A DNA stretch of 20,648 bases, from the NCBI GenBank assembly GCA_004558975.1, contig SFZB01000016.1:1-20648 (forward strand). Reading direction: 5' to 3'. Positions 14,249 to 20,629 of this stretch are shown piece after piece. The notes beneath the pieces are model-generated. The model was not told the origin of the DNA and did no database searches. It saw nothing but the letters and a program-made list of their open reading frames with translations. This DNA is from a bacterium (GTDB lineage Bacteria > Bacillota > Clostridia > Oscillospirales > CAG-272). A program made the position numbers and the translations under genes. Numbering within the stretch: position 1 is the first letter of the stretch; each line of letters opens with the position of its first letter.

Positions 14249-15058
14249 TTACTTTCCGATATTCGGGATCAGGGCGTTTGTAAGACCGTACTTCTCGGCG
14301 ATGGCGGCGAGGGTGCCGTTTTCCGAAAGCTTGACGATCGCCGCGTTAACGCGGGCGGTGAGGTCGCTGCCCTTACGGAAGCCGATGGCGTACACCTCGG
14401 GTTCCAGCGTGATGGCGGTGTTCGGCGTCAGATCCGCATAGTCGCCCTTGCCCGTGAGGGAATTGGCGAGCAGGACGTCCACGACGGCGAAATCGATCGT
14501 TCCGGCTTTCAGTTCCATCAGCGTTTTGAGCTGACTGCCGACTGCCGTGTAGTTCGAGCTGGCTTCCTTGGCGATGGCTTCTCCGGCGGAGCCCGCTTCG
14601 GCGGCGCCCGCGAGTCCGGCAAGAGAAGCGAGCGAGGTGTACTGCGCCGCTTTGTCGGCTTTCATCACCACGCACTGGGAGTTGTTGAGGTAGTCGTAAG
14701 AAAAGTCCACATAGTCCGCACGGGAAGTGCCGTCGGACTCGTTGCCACGAGTGAAGCCGTTCCAGATGGCATCGATGGAGCCGCTGTTCAGCTCCAGGTA
14801 CTTGGAGCCCCAGTCGATGGGCTGAAATCTGACCTCTACCCCGAGCTCCGCGGCGACGGCTTTCGCAAAATCGGTGTCGAATCCGATGAGATTCCCGTCT
14901 GCGTCATAATAGTTCATGGGGTCGTAGATGGTAATGCCGCAGGTGAAATAGCCCTTTTTCTCGATGGCTTTCATGTCGCTTTTCCCGCAGGAAGTGAGGG
15001 TGAGCGCCAGCGAGGCGATGAGGATCGTGCAAAGCATAACGGCGAGGCATCTTTTCAT
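14249..15058 (-). CDS. Amino-acid ABC transporter substrate-binding lipoprotein
   Basis: A 269-residue lipoprotein: signal peptide with lipobox LTSC and Cys24 as anchor, then a bacterial extracellular solute-binding family 3 domain (FTCGITIYDPMNYYDADG, NLIGFDTDFAKAVAAELGVE, FQPIDWGSKYLELNSGSIDA, all typical). The YLNNSQCVVMK segment and VDVLLANSL match the second lobe. It should capture a polar amino acid, possibly cystine, glutamine or an acidic residue, outside the membrane. Start is ATG at 15056-15058 with AGGAG 7 bases upstream, and the gene has a strong promoter. It is first in the operon, as expected for the most abundant component. Confidence 0.95.
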   Translation of the reverse strand: MKRCLAVMLCTILIASLALTLTSCGKSDMKAIEKKGYFTCGITIYDPMNYYDADGNLIGFDTDFAKAVAAELGVEVRFQPIDWGSKYLELNSGSIDAIWNGFTRGNESDGTSRADYVDFSYDYLNNSQCVVMKADKAAQYTSLASLAGLAGAAEAGSAGEAIAKEASSNYTAVGSQLKTLMELKAGTIDFAVVDVLLANSLTGKGDYADLTPNTAITLEPEVYAIGFRKGSDLTARVNAAIVKLSENGTLAAIAEKYGLTNALIPNIGK

Positions 15059-15089
15059 AACATATCTCCTGAATCATGGTTTGTATAGC

Positions 15090-15123
15090 ACTTTAGATTG
15101 TTAACACTTTATTCTGCTAAAGT
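15090..15123 (-). promoter_or_regulatory. Inverted repeat in the binding-protein leader
   Basis: ACTTTAG (15090-15096) and CTAAAGT (15117-15123) form a 7-bp inverted repeat with 20 bases between, from about +7 of the transcript. It could be an operator or a leader stem; a GTTAAC core lies inside. Confidence 0.45.
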
Positions 15124-15129
15124 AACGAC

Positions 15130-15158
15130 ATAATACCACGTTGCAAATCATCTGTCAA
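15130..15158 (-). promoter_or_regulatory. Sigma-A promoter of the amino-acid ABC operon
   Basis: Minus strand TTGACA (15153-15158), 17-bp spacer, TATTAT (15130-15135), about 70 bases ahead of the start codon. Confidence 0.87.
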
Positions 15159-15220
15159 GGGGTTTTGGAATTTTTTATGTCCGACGGGAGAACGACGGGC
15201 GATTTTCGGTCAGTTCAGCC

Positions 15221-15249
15221 TTGACACGCAGGCGTGTGATTATTATAAT
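15221..15249 (+). promoter_or_regulatory. Perfect-consensus promoter of mscL
   Basis: TTGACA (15221-15226), 17-bp spacer, TATAAT (15244-15249): both hexamers match consensus exactly. A perfect palindrome ACACGC-AG-GCGTGT (15224-15237) runs from inside the -35 box into the spacer and could be an operator. Confidence 0.92.
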
Positions 15250-15291
15250 AAGGGAGAAAACGGGCTTGCCCGTCAATTTAGGAGGAAAATC

Positions 15292-15942
15292 ATGAGTCGG
15301 GAAGACGAAGCAGTCCTCGCGGAGAGAATCGCCGAGGGCGAAAAACGTGTCAAAAAAGCAAAGAGAGAAAAACGCAAAAAGCAGGCAGAGAGTTTCTGGG
15401 GCGACTTCAAGAAGTTCATCACCCGCGGGAACGTCGTGGACATGGCGATTGGCGTCATCGTCGCGAGCGCGTTCACCGCGATCGTGACGGCGCTCAGCAA
15501 CCAGATCATCAAGCCGATTGTCAACTGGATTCTCGCCCTGATCCTCGGGCAGAATTCGCTCTCGGAGGTCTATACGTTCCTCAAGCGTGTGACGCTGGAG
15601 GACGGGACGGTCGACCTTGTGAACTCCATTTACATTGACTGGGGTGCGTTCATCAACGCGATCCTCAATTTCCTGATCATCGCGATGTGTCTGTTCATCA
15701 TTCTGCGTGTCGCGACCAAGGCACATAAGAAGTTTACGGAGACCGTGAACGCCGCGAAGCTCGCCGAGGAAAAGGCAGAGGCAGAGCGGAAAGAGGCGGA
15801 AGAAAAAGCGGCTGCTGCCGAGAAGGCGGCGGCGGAAGCCCAGGCAGCGGCAGAGCGTGCAGAGACCGAGCGTCAGTTCTATGAGAACGTGCGCCGTCAG
15901 ACCGAACTGCTCGAGAAGATTGCGGCGGCTCAGAACAAGTAA
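15292..15942 (+). CDS. mscL: Large-conductance mechanosensitive channel MscL, extended
   Basis: A 216-residue channel that opens under membrane tension to release solutes on osmotic downshock; it forms a homopentamer. The core is clear: FWGDFKKFITRGNVVDMAIG and VIVASAFTAIVTALSNQIIKP (35-75), a periplasmic loop (about 87-115), and a second helix AILNFLIIAMCLFIILRV (123-140). Two parts are longer than in the usual 130-150-residue proteins: a highly charged N-terminal stretch (1-34, KRVKKAKREKRKK) and a 60-residue Ala/Glu/Lys coiled coil at the C-terminus (about 155-215). Start is ATG 15292, with AGGAGG 7 bases upstream; the next in-frame Met is inside the first helix, so the N-terminal extension is probably real. 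Single gene with two terminators behind it. Confidence 0.95.
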   Translation: MSREDEAVLAERIAEGEKRVKKAKREKRKKQAESFWGDFKKFITRGNVVDMAIGVIVASAFTAIVTALSNQIIKPIVNWILALILGQNSLSEVYTFLKRVTLEDGTVDLVNSIYIDWGAFINAILNFLIIAMCLFIILRVATKAHKKFTETVNAAKLAEEKAEAERKEAEEKAAAAEKAAAEAQAAAERAETERQFYENVRRQTELLEKIAAAQNK

Positions 15943-15970
15943 AACGGCATCGGTTCAAACGAAAAACGGA

Positions 15971-15996
15971 CATCACGGGAGGTCGCTCCCGTGATG
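15971..15996 (+). terminator. First stem-loop after mscL
   Basis: CATCACGGGAG (15971-15981) pairs with CTCCCGTGATG (15986-15996), loop GTCG; no T tract follows on plus, so it may be an mRNA-stabilising hairpin more than a terminator. Confidence 0.6.
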
Positions 15997-16026
15997 CCGC
16001 CACAAAAAACGACCGCAACCAAAAAA

Positions 16027-16050
16027 GACGGCACCCGAACGGGTGCCGTC
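16027..16050. terminator. Bidirectional terminator between mscL and the small lipoprotein gene
   Basis: GACGGCACCC (16027-16036) pairs with GGGTGCCGTC (16041-16050), loop GAAC, flanked by six A residues on the left and TTTT on the right, so both strands end in a U tract. Confidence 0.9.
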
Positions 16051-16071
16051 TTTTCGATGTATCGGGTTATG

Positions 16072-16476
16072 TTATCTTGCGTCCTTGACAGCGGTCTTGG
16101 TGCCCCAGTAGACCATCGTGCCGGATTTTGCGAAAACCCAGTCGGACTCGTCTTTCTTTTCCTTGTCGGACTCATCGGCGAGTTTCTCGTAAGCAGTCTT
16201 GGCATCTTCGGCTTTGTCGAAGTACACGATCGTGATGTGCTGTACATTCTTATCATCGTCGGTCTTGGTGCCGGTCAGGACGGTATTAACGTTTTTGCCG
16301 GTCAGAAGTTTGTAAGCGGCGGGGGTGATGGTCGTGTCTTTGACGGTCGTGTAGCCGGCGTCTTTAAGTGCCTTTTCTGCCTTGGCGGGGTCGGATGCCG
16401 GTGCACAGGAGGCGAGGAGCGCCACACACATGACGGCGACAAGAGCAAGAGAAATGAGCTGAGCAAATTTTTTCAT
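16072..16476 (-). CDS. Small lipoprotein of unknown function
   Basis: A 134-residue protein. MKKFAQLISLALVAVMCVAL forms a signal peptide ending in lipobox LASC, with Cys24 as lipid anchor. The mature part starts DPAKAEKALKDAGYTTVKD, contains a short beta strand set (HITIVYFDKAEDA) and ends with DESDWVFAKSGTMVYWGTKT. I recall similar small lipoproteins in gut Clostridia, but no function. The long upstream extension of the frame is ignored because the promoter and an AAAGGAA site precede ATG 16474-16476. It is transcribed alone, divergent from the NAD(P)HX dehydratase gene. Confidence 0.88.
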   Translation of the reverse strand: MKKFAQLISLALVAVMCVALLASCAPASDPAKAEKALKDAGYTTVKDTTITPAAYKLLTGKNVNTVLTGTKTDDDKNVQHITIVYFDKAEDAKTAYEKLADESDKEKKDESDWVFAKSGTMVYWGTKTAVKDAR

Positions 16477-16527
16477 GGTCAAATTCCTTTCATGATGGTT
16501 ATTTCCGCTTTCGCGGTCACCATGTTC

Positions 16528-16556
16528 ATTATAGCAATCGGGGAAAAATGTGTCAA
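16528..16556 (-). promoter_or_regulatory. Perfect-consensus promoter of the small lipoprotein gene
   Basis: Minus strand TTGACA (16551-16556), 17-bp spacer, TATAAT (16528-16533), 51 bases before the start. Such a strong promoter suggests abundant expression. Confidence 0.9.
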
Positions 16557-16644
16557 TCGGTTCCCCATATTTCGTCCAAAAATGTTCTTGCGCCGTTACA
16601 CATGCGGGGGGCAGTGCCCGAGATAACGATCCCCGTACAGTCGC

Positions 16645-16673
16645 TTGCATCGGGCGGTGCGTTGTGGTACAAT
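16645..16673 (+). promoter_or_regulatory. Promoter of the NAD(P)HX dehydratase gene
   Basis: TTGCAT (16645-16650), 17-bp spacer, TACAAT (16668-16673), 40 bases ahead of the start codon. Confidence 0.75.
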
Positions 16674-16713
16674 CGGGGTAACAACGTATGAACGGAAAGC
16701 GGGAGGCACACCC

Positions 16714-17613
16714 ATGGCAACGGAGAGAATGCTGACCCCGGCACGGCTGGCAGAGATTTTTGCCGCACGTCCGAGGGACTGTCATAAGGGGATGTTCGGC
16801 ACGGTCGGGCTTTTCGGCGGGTGTGTCGCGTACAGCGGTGCCGCCAAGCTTGCGAACCTCGCCTGCGCCGCGCTCCGCGCGGGTTGCGGCATCGCGCGTC
16901 TTGCCGTCCCCGAGAGCATTGTCGCCGGGGTGCTCCCGTATCTGCTCGAGAGTACACTCTGCCCGATGCCCATCGGGGCGGACGGAGCGCTCCGGTATGA
17001 CGCGGGGGCGGCAGAGGATTTTACCCGCGGGCTTCGCGCCGTCGGGGTCGGCATGGGCTGGGATACGGGGAGGTGTGACGATGCGTATCGCGCCTACCTA
17101 ACATATCTCTTCGCGCAAGCGGGGCTGTCGCTCCTCGTCGACGCGGGCGGCATCACGGCGTTGAGCCGGGACTTACGGCTCCTCTCGGATGCGCGGGCAT
17201 CCGTTCTCCTGACGCCGCACCCGGGAGAGTTCTCCCGGCTCACCGGGCTCCCGGTGGAGAGGGTCACGGCGGAACCCGTGCCGCTCGCCGAGGCGTTTGC
17301 CGCGGAGTATGGCTGTACCATACTTCTGAAAGGGCATCAGACGGTGGTGACGGACGGTCACGAAACCTATACGGTCGACCGCGGCGGCGCCGGTATGGCG
17401 ACCGCAGGGAGCGGTGACGTGCTCTCCGGGATCCTGACAGGGCTCCTCGGATACTTGCCGCTGACGCCCGAGACGGTGGCGGCGGGGGCGACGCTCGCCG
17501 GGATTGCCGGGGAGATCGCCGAGGGAAGAGGAACGGATATCACCATGATCGCTTCCGATACCGTCGCCGCCCTCCCGGACGCCGTCCGTCGCGTCCGTGC
17601 CGAAGGTCAATGA
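16714..17613 (+). CDS. nnrD: ADP-dependent NAD(P)H-hydrate dehydratase
   Basis: A 299-residue ribokinase-fold repair enzyme that restores NAD(P)H from its damaged hydrate using ADP (or ATP). Signatures: GTVGLFGGCVAYSGAAKLAN near 29-48, LLTPHPGEFSRLTG at 165-178, LLKGHQTVVTDG at 204-215, and GGAGMATAGSGDVLSG at 224-239, where Asp235 of GSGD is the catalytic base position. The NAD(P)HX epimerase domain that is often fused N-terminally (NnrE) is absent, so this is the stand-alone dehydratase form; the epimerase must be elsewhere or missing. Start is ATG 16714 with GGGAGG 8 bases upstream; the longer frame runs into the promoter. Monocistronic. Confidence 0.94.
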   Translation: MATERMLTPARLAEIFAARPRDCHKGMFGTVGLFGGCVAYSGAAKLANLACAALRAGCGIARLAVPESIVAGVLPYLLESTLCPMPIGADGALRYDAGAAEDFTRGLRAVGVGMGWDTGRCDDAYRAYLTYLFAQAGLSLLVDAGGITALSRDLRLLSDARASVLLTPHPGEFSRLTGLPVERVTAEPVPLAEAFAAEYGCTILLKGHQTVVTDGHETYTVDRGGAGMATAGSGDVLSGILTGLLGYLPLTPETVAAGATLAGIAGEIAEGRGTDITMIASDTVAALPDAVRRVRAEGQ

Positions 17614-17664
17614 TGAGGAAAAAACTGTTCTCCGTGAGCCGTGCCTCCGCAGGACAGATATGAA

Positions 17665-17697
17665 AAAGCCCCCGTTCCGGGACAGAACGGGGGCTTT
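17665..17697. terminator. Bidirectional terminator between nnrD and the methyltransferase operon
   Basis: AAAGCCCCCGTTC (17665-17677) pairs with GAACGGGGGCTTT (17685-17697) around a 7-base loop. The minus side has a clean TTTTT; the plus side has TTTCTG. Confidence 0.92.
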
Positions 17698-17732
17698 CTG
17701 TTGAGGGGTTACCGCAAGAACAGCGGTGCCTT

Positions 17733-18578
17733 TCAGGCGCGCGTCAGGAGGGCAATATCCGTATAACTTTCCATGCGCTCCCGCGTTTCCGCCTCGTCGA
17801 CGGAGAAGAATGTGGCGGCATATAGTTCGCGCGGGGAGACCGTTTCCGTCATTCTCGAGCGTTGGACGGTGAATCCGTGTTCGTGCAGGAATGCTGCAAA
17901 GTCGGTATAATCCGCGAAAGGCTCCACCGGGCTCCTGCCGGAAGAATCGGCAATCACGCTTCGGTATTCCGTATCGACGCGCTCTTCCACCGGGCAGTCC
18001 GCCGTCAGCCACATCCATTCCGTCCCCGCAAAGGCATTTTCAAAGCAGCGAATCATATCGGCGATGTCTTTGCGCTTGAGATACCAGAATAACCCTTCCG
18101 AAAGTACGACGATGCGGCGGTAGGGGGAAAGGTCCCAATCGGCGATGGCGGATGCGAGAGCACCGGGCGCGGAGAGGTCGACCCCGACGAGGTCTTGCGC
18201 CGCAGTTTCACACCCGATGTCGGTGTAAATATCCGCTTTGAAACGCACCATGGTGGGGAAATCCAGTTCCCGGTACGCGACAGCGGGAAATTCCGTGCGA
18301 CGGGTGGAAAGCCCGGCGCCGAGCTCCACGACCAGAGTCGAGGCGTCAACAAGCGCCGCAAGACGGCGGGAGAGCGATTTGTGCCGTGCTTCCAGTTCGA
18401 TCGCCATGTTCGGGACGAACAGGGAGGGCTCAAACGTGAAACCGTAGGAAACGGCGCGTCTTGCCGCCGCAAAAAAGACATCCGCGGCGCGTTCGATGTC
18501 CGTGAAAATACGGGGATACGCGGTGAGGACCGCCGTGCGCATGGTGTTGTGCTGTGAGTCGATACCGTTTGTTCTCAT
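17733..18578 (-). CDS. SAM methyltransferase, leucine carboxyl methyltransferase (PPM/TcmP) type
   Basis: A 281-residue methyltransferase of the LCM-like family, which methylates carboxyl or hydroxyl groups of small molecules or protein C-termini. Motif I is VVELGAGLSTRR at 83-94, then YRELDFPTMV at 102-111 with the acidic SAM-ribose contact, and VVLSEGLFWYLKRKDI around 157-172, all typical of this group. The N-terminal part carries a helical cap (DIERAADVFFAAARRA). Start is ATG at 18576-18578 with GGAG 7 bases ahead; it overlaps the stop of the previous gene as ATGA, so translation is coupled. Third gene of the TIR operon. The substrate is unknown. Confidence 0.88.
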   Translation of the reverse strand: MRTNGIDSQHNTMRTAVLTAYPRIFTDIERAADVFFAAARRAVSYGFTFEPSLFVPNMAIELEARHKSLSRRLAALVDASTLVVELGAGLSTRRTEFPAVAYRELDFPTMVRFKADIYTDIGCETAAQDLVGVDLSAPGALASAIADWDLSPYRRIVVLSEGLFWYLKRKDIADMIRCFENAFAGTEWMWLTADCPVEERVDTEYRSVIADSSGRSPVEPFADYTDFAAFLHEHGFTVQRSRMTETVSPRELYAATFFSVDEAETRERMESYTDIALLTRA

Positions 18579-19294
18579 GGCAGGTCTCCAATCGTCTCTT
18601 TGGCTTTTGCAACAATCATGATCCGTTTTTCCGTAAAGGTGACAGAGCCGTTTTCGGTCAGGCGCCGGAGCGTCTCCCGGTCGCGCCGCGGGGAGAAATC
18701 ACGCACCGTGGGCGTCACTTGCAGGAGCGCGCGAAAGCCTTGCGCCGTGAGGGTCGTTTCCTTTTCGGTGCGCTGTATCTCCATCATGGTAAAGAACGGC
18801 GCCAAGGCGTTTTGTAAATAACGGAGACGCTCGTCGGAAGACCATTCCGTGAGGTATCCGCGCCAGCCGAGCGCATCACGGCCGAATGCGCGCTTGACCG
18901 CGTCTTTATCTTCCGGGTCCAGCGTCTCGATGAAAAAGAGCCCGCTCGTTTTCAGGAGGCGGTGTGCCTCTGCTGCAGAAAAATGGGAAAGCGCCGTCGT
19001 GATGACGTCGTAGGTGCGGGAGGGGAACGGCGTGTTCAGATTATCGCCGAGGAACAGGCGGATGTTGCGGGCGCCCGCCCGACGGATATTTCGCCGTGCT
19101 TCGCGGAGCATGGCGGGGCTGCGGTCGATCGCGTCGATGTCGGCAACGAGCGGGGAGAGACACAGCGTTTTGCGGCAGGTGCCGGAACCGAGGTCGAGCA
19201 GACGCATATCCGGGCGCAGATAGGGCTTTATCAGCGATACGAAGTCGGGGTTTTCCCGGCGAATGGCGTGACGGTCGTATGTTTTACTGTACAT
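18575..19294 (-). CDS. Class I SAM-dependent methyltransferase
   Basis: A 239-residue Rossmann-fold methyltransferase. Motif I LLDLGSGTC is at 32-40, the acidic end of strand 2 is IDAIDRSPAMLREAR (Asp57), then LFLGDNLNTPFPSRTYDVITTALSHFS for motifs II-III, and a post-core region with GLFFIETLDPEDKDAVKRAF. It resembles methyltransferase domain 25/11 proteins, without substrate clues. The start is less certain than for its neighbours: ATG 19292-19294 lies 17 bases after the only good ribosome site (GAGGAG, 19312-19317), while the ATG at the ideal distance (19306-19308) is out of frame. It lies 10 bp after the TIR gene stop, and its stop overlaps the next start. Confidence 0.87.
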   Translation of the reverse strand: MYSKTYDRHAIRRENPDFVSLIKPYLRPDMRLLDLGSGTCRKTLCLSPLVADIDAIDRSPAMLREARRNIRRAGARNIRLFLGDNLNTPFPSRTYDVITTALSHFSAAEAHRLLKTSGLFFIETLDPEDKDAVKRAFGRDALGWRGYLTEWSSDERLRYLQNALAPFFTMMEIQRTEKETTLTAQGFRALLQVTPTVRDFSPRRDRETLRRLTENGSVTFTEKRIMIVAKAKETIGDLP

Positions 19295-19304
19295 GGTGTC
19301 GGTG

Positions 19305-20261
19305 TCATCTACTCCTCGTAAATGTCAGTACTCCTTCCGTGTTTTTCGTCCTGAAGATTGAGGTCATGGTGTTCACCCGATCGGTGACGTTGCCTTTCGG
19401 GGTGAGGCGGAGCTGAAAATGTCGGTTGCTGTTGGACATTTTTTTGACCGATGTGCGGGAAAGAATATCACAGGTAATGACGAGCTCCTGACCGTTTTCT
19501 CCGTCCTCGAACGAGGAAATGCCCTCGCAGATGGAGGTGACACGCGGCTGATCGTCAAACTCACGCGAGACGCTGTAGCAGTAAATGGCTTTGTAGCAAG
19601 AGGAATCCCAGGTCAGAATCAGTCTGCCGGAACTCATGTATCGTTTCTTGGAATCTCCCTGAAAAGAGGAGAAGTCGCCCGACAGGATCCAGATGCCCTC
19701 GAAGGCGCGCTCCGGGAGCCGGGCGGGGGGAGGGGCAGACACAGGTGTTACCGGGTCTGCGGGATGGTCGGGCAGGGCGAGCGAACGCTCCACCCAGCGG
19801 ACGAGATCCCCGAGCGGATCGGCGGCGGCGCCCTCGACGAAATGGGCAACGCCGGAGAAGAGAATATGCAGATCGTCGGCACGGTCGGCAGGGAGCCCGT
19901 CGTAGGCGTAGACACGTGCTTTTCCGCTCCCGCCGCCGACCTCACGGAAGCAGTGCCCGCTGTAAAATGCCTGAATTTCATTATAGAGTCCGACGCCGGA
20001 GACTTCGTGTCTGGTGTTCGTGGGGATCGTGCCGTTGGCGACGAGGAGAAACAGCTTCGCGTGCTTTGCGATGGTGGGTGTGTCCGAGAAACTGCCGGTG
20101 AGATTGGTGACGGGGAAGAAGAAGCAGTCGATCCCTCGTGCCGTCAGCAGGTCGTAGATCTCTTGGGCTTTCGGTTTGGAACCGCGCGGGCTTTCCGTGC
20201 CATGGTATGCGATGAAAACATCGAAATCTCGCTCCAGCAGCACTTTCTTTTCGTCCTCCAT
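19305..20261 (-). CDS. TIR-domain protein with a beta-rich C-terminal domain
   Basis: A 318-residue protein. Residues about 12-160 look like a TIR domain: DFDVFIAYHGTESPRG, KAQEIYDLLTARGIDCFFFP, then KLFLLVANG and LYNEIQAFY, whose Glu95 is the candidate NADase glutamate. A Pro-rich linker (about 166-186) leads to a strand-rich domain (188-318, FEGIWILSGDF, GRLILTWDSSCYKAIYCYS, ELVITCDILSRTS, HFQLRLTP) that I do not recognise; it may bind a ligand. No signal peptide or membrane segment. Bacterial TIR proteins often consume NAD+ or make signalling nucleotides in antiphage defence; that function is inference here. The start chosen is ATG 20259-20261, with AGGTGA 7 bases ahead; an ATG 14 codons earlier sits in the loop of a hairpin without a ribosome site. 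First gene of the operon. Confidence 0.82.
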   Translation of the reverse strand: MEDEKKVLLERDFDVFIAYHGTESPRGSKPKAQEIYDLLTARGIDCFFFPVTNLTGSFSDTPTIAKHAKLFLLVANGTIPTNTRHEVSGVGLYNEIQAFYSGHCFREVGGGSGKARVYAYDGLPADRADDLHILFSGVAHFVEGAAADPLGDLVRWVERSLALPDHPADPVTPVSAPPPARLPERAFEGIWILSGDFSSFQGDSKKRYMSSGRLILTWDSSCYKAIYCYSVSREFDDQPRVTSICEGISSFEDGENGQELVITCDILSRTSVKKMSNSNRHFQLRLTPKGNVTDRVNTMTSIFRTKNTEGVLTFTRSR

Positions 20262-20293
20262 CAGCGGTTCACCTGCCTTTCGGTTGTCCGGCG

Positions 20294-20312
20294 CGCCGCA
20301 CATCGTGCGGCG
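20294..20312 (-). promoter_or_regulatory. Leader hairpin of the TIR operon
   Basis: CGCCGCAC-ATC-GTGCGGCG, a perfect 8-bp stem in the 5' leader; its loop holds the upstream ATG (20301-20303), another reason to prefer the later start. It could stabilise the mRNA or control translation. Confidence 0.55.
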
Positions 20313-20320
20313 ACGTTCTT

Positions 20321-20334
20321 ATACTCAAAAGTAT
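20321..20334. promoter_or_regulatory. Operator-like palindrome at the TIR promoter
   Basis: ATACT-CAAA-AGTAT, a perfect 5-bp inverted repeat that touches the -10 box and covers the expected transcription start. Confidence 0.5.
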
Positions 20335-20362
20335 TGTAACACGTTCAGCCTTTTTCTGTCAA
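20333..20362 (-). promoter_or_regulatory. Promoter of the TIR-methyltransferase operon
   Basis: Minus strand TTGACA (20357-20362), 18-bp spacer, TACAAT (20333-20338), about 70 bases before the chosen start. Confidence 0.8.
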
Positions 20363-20435
20363 TCGCGTTTTTTCGCGGCTTCTCGCGCTGACGGCACCGC
20401 CGCGACGGAGCAGTTTCCCCGTGATCACATCTTTT

Positions 20436-20450
20436 CGGGCGTCCGCCCGG
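20436..20450 (+). terminator. Weak terminator-like hairpin
   Basis: CGGGC-GTCC-GCCCG (20436-20449) followed by GGCTTTTTC. It points in the plus direction, yet no plus-strand gene ends nearby, so it may be a relic or guard the tRNA gene from antisense reading. Confidence 0.3.
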
Positions 20451-20489
20451 CTTTTTCGTCGCAATTTGTTTTTTCCTGTATCGTGCATC

Positions 20490-20517
20490 TTGACAAAGCC
20501 GAAAAAACTGATATAAT
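20490..20517 (+). promoter_or_regulatory. Promoter of tRNA-Ala
   Basis: TTGACA (20490-20495), 16-bp spacer, TATAAT (20512-20517), both consensus hexamers. A 6-bp hairpin (GCGGAA 20530-20535, TTCCGC 20544-20549) lies in the pre-tRNA leader just before the mature 5' end. Confidence 0.88.
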
Positions 20518-20553
20518 AACTGTTGTTAAGCGGAATGATACTGTTCCGCAAAC

Positions 20554-20629
20554 GGGGGTATAGCTCAGCTGGGAGAGCGATGCGTTCGCAACGCATAGGT
20601 CACGAGTTCGAGTCTCGTTATCTCCACCA
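20554..20629 (+). tRNA. tRNA-Ala (anticodon CGC)
   Basis: A 76-base cloverleaf. Acceptor GGGGGTA (20554-20560) pairs with TATCTCC (20619-20625), including the G3-U70 wobble that is the alanine identity element. D arm GCTC/GAGC, anticodon stem ATGCG/CGCAT with loop TTCGCAA giving anticodon CGC (reads GCG), variable loop AGGTC, T arm ACGAG/CTCGT with TTCGAGT. Discriminator A is followed by an encoded CCA (20627-20629). Another tRNA or a terminator may follow beyond the window. Confidence 0.97.

Noticed and set aside
17733..20261. Restriction-modification system
   Set aside because: Neither methyltransferase has the DNA-methylase catalytic motifs (DPPY/NPPY or PCQ) and there is no nuclease or specificity gene; the families point to small-molecule or protein methylation.
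20345..20596. An 83-codon minus-strand frame next to the tRNA
   Set aside because: It overlaps the tRNA-Ala gene and its promoter, and shows no protein-like features.
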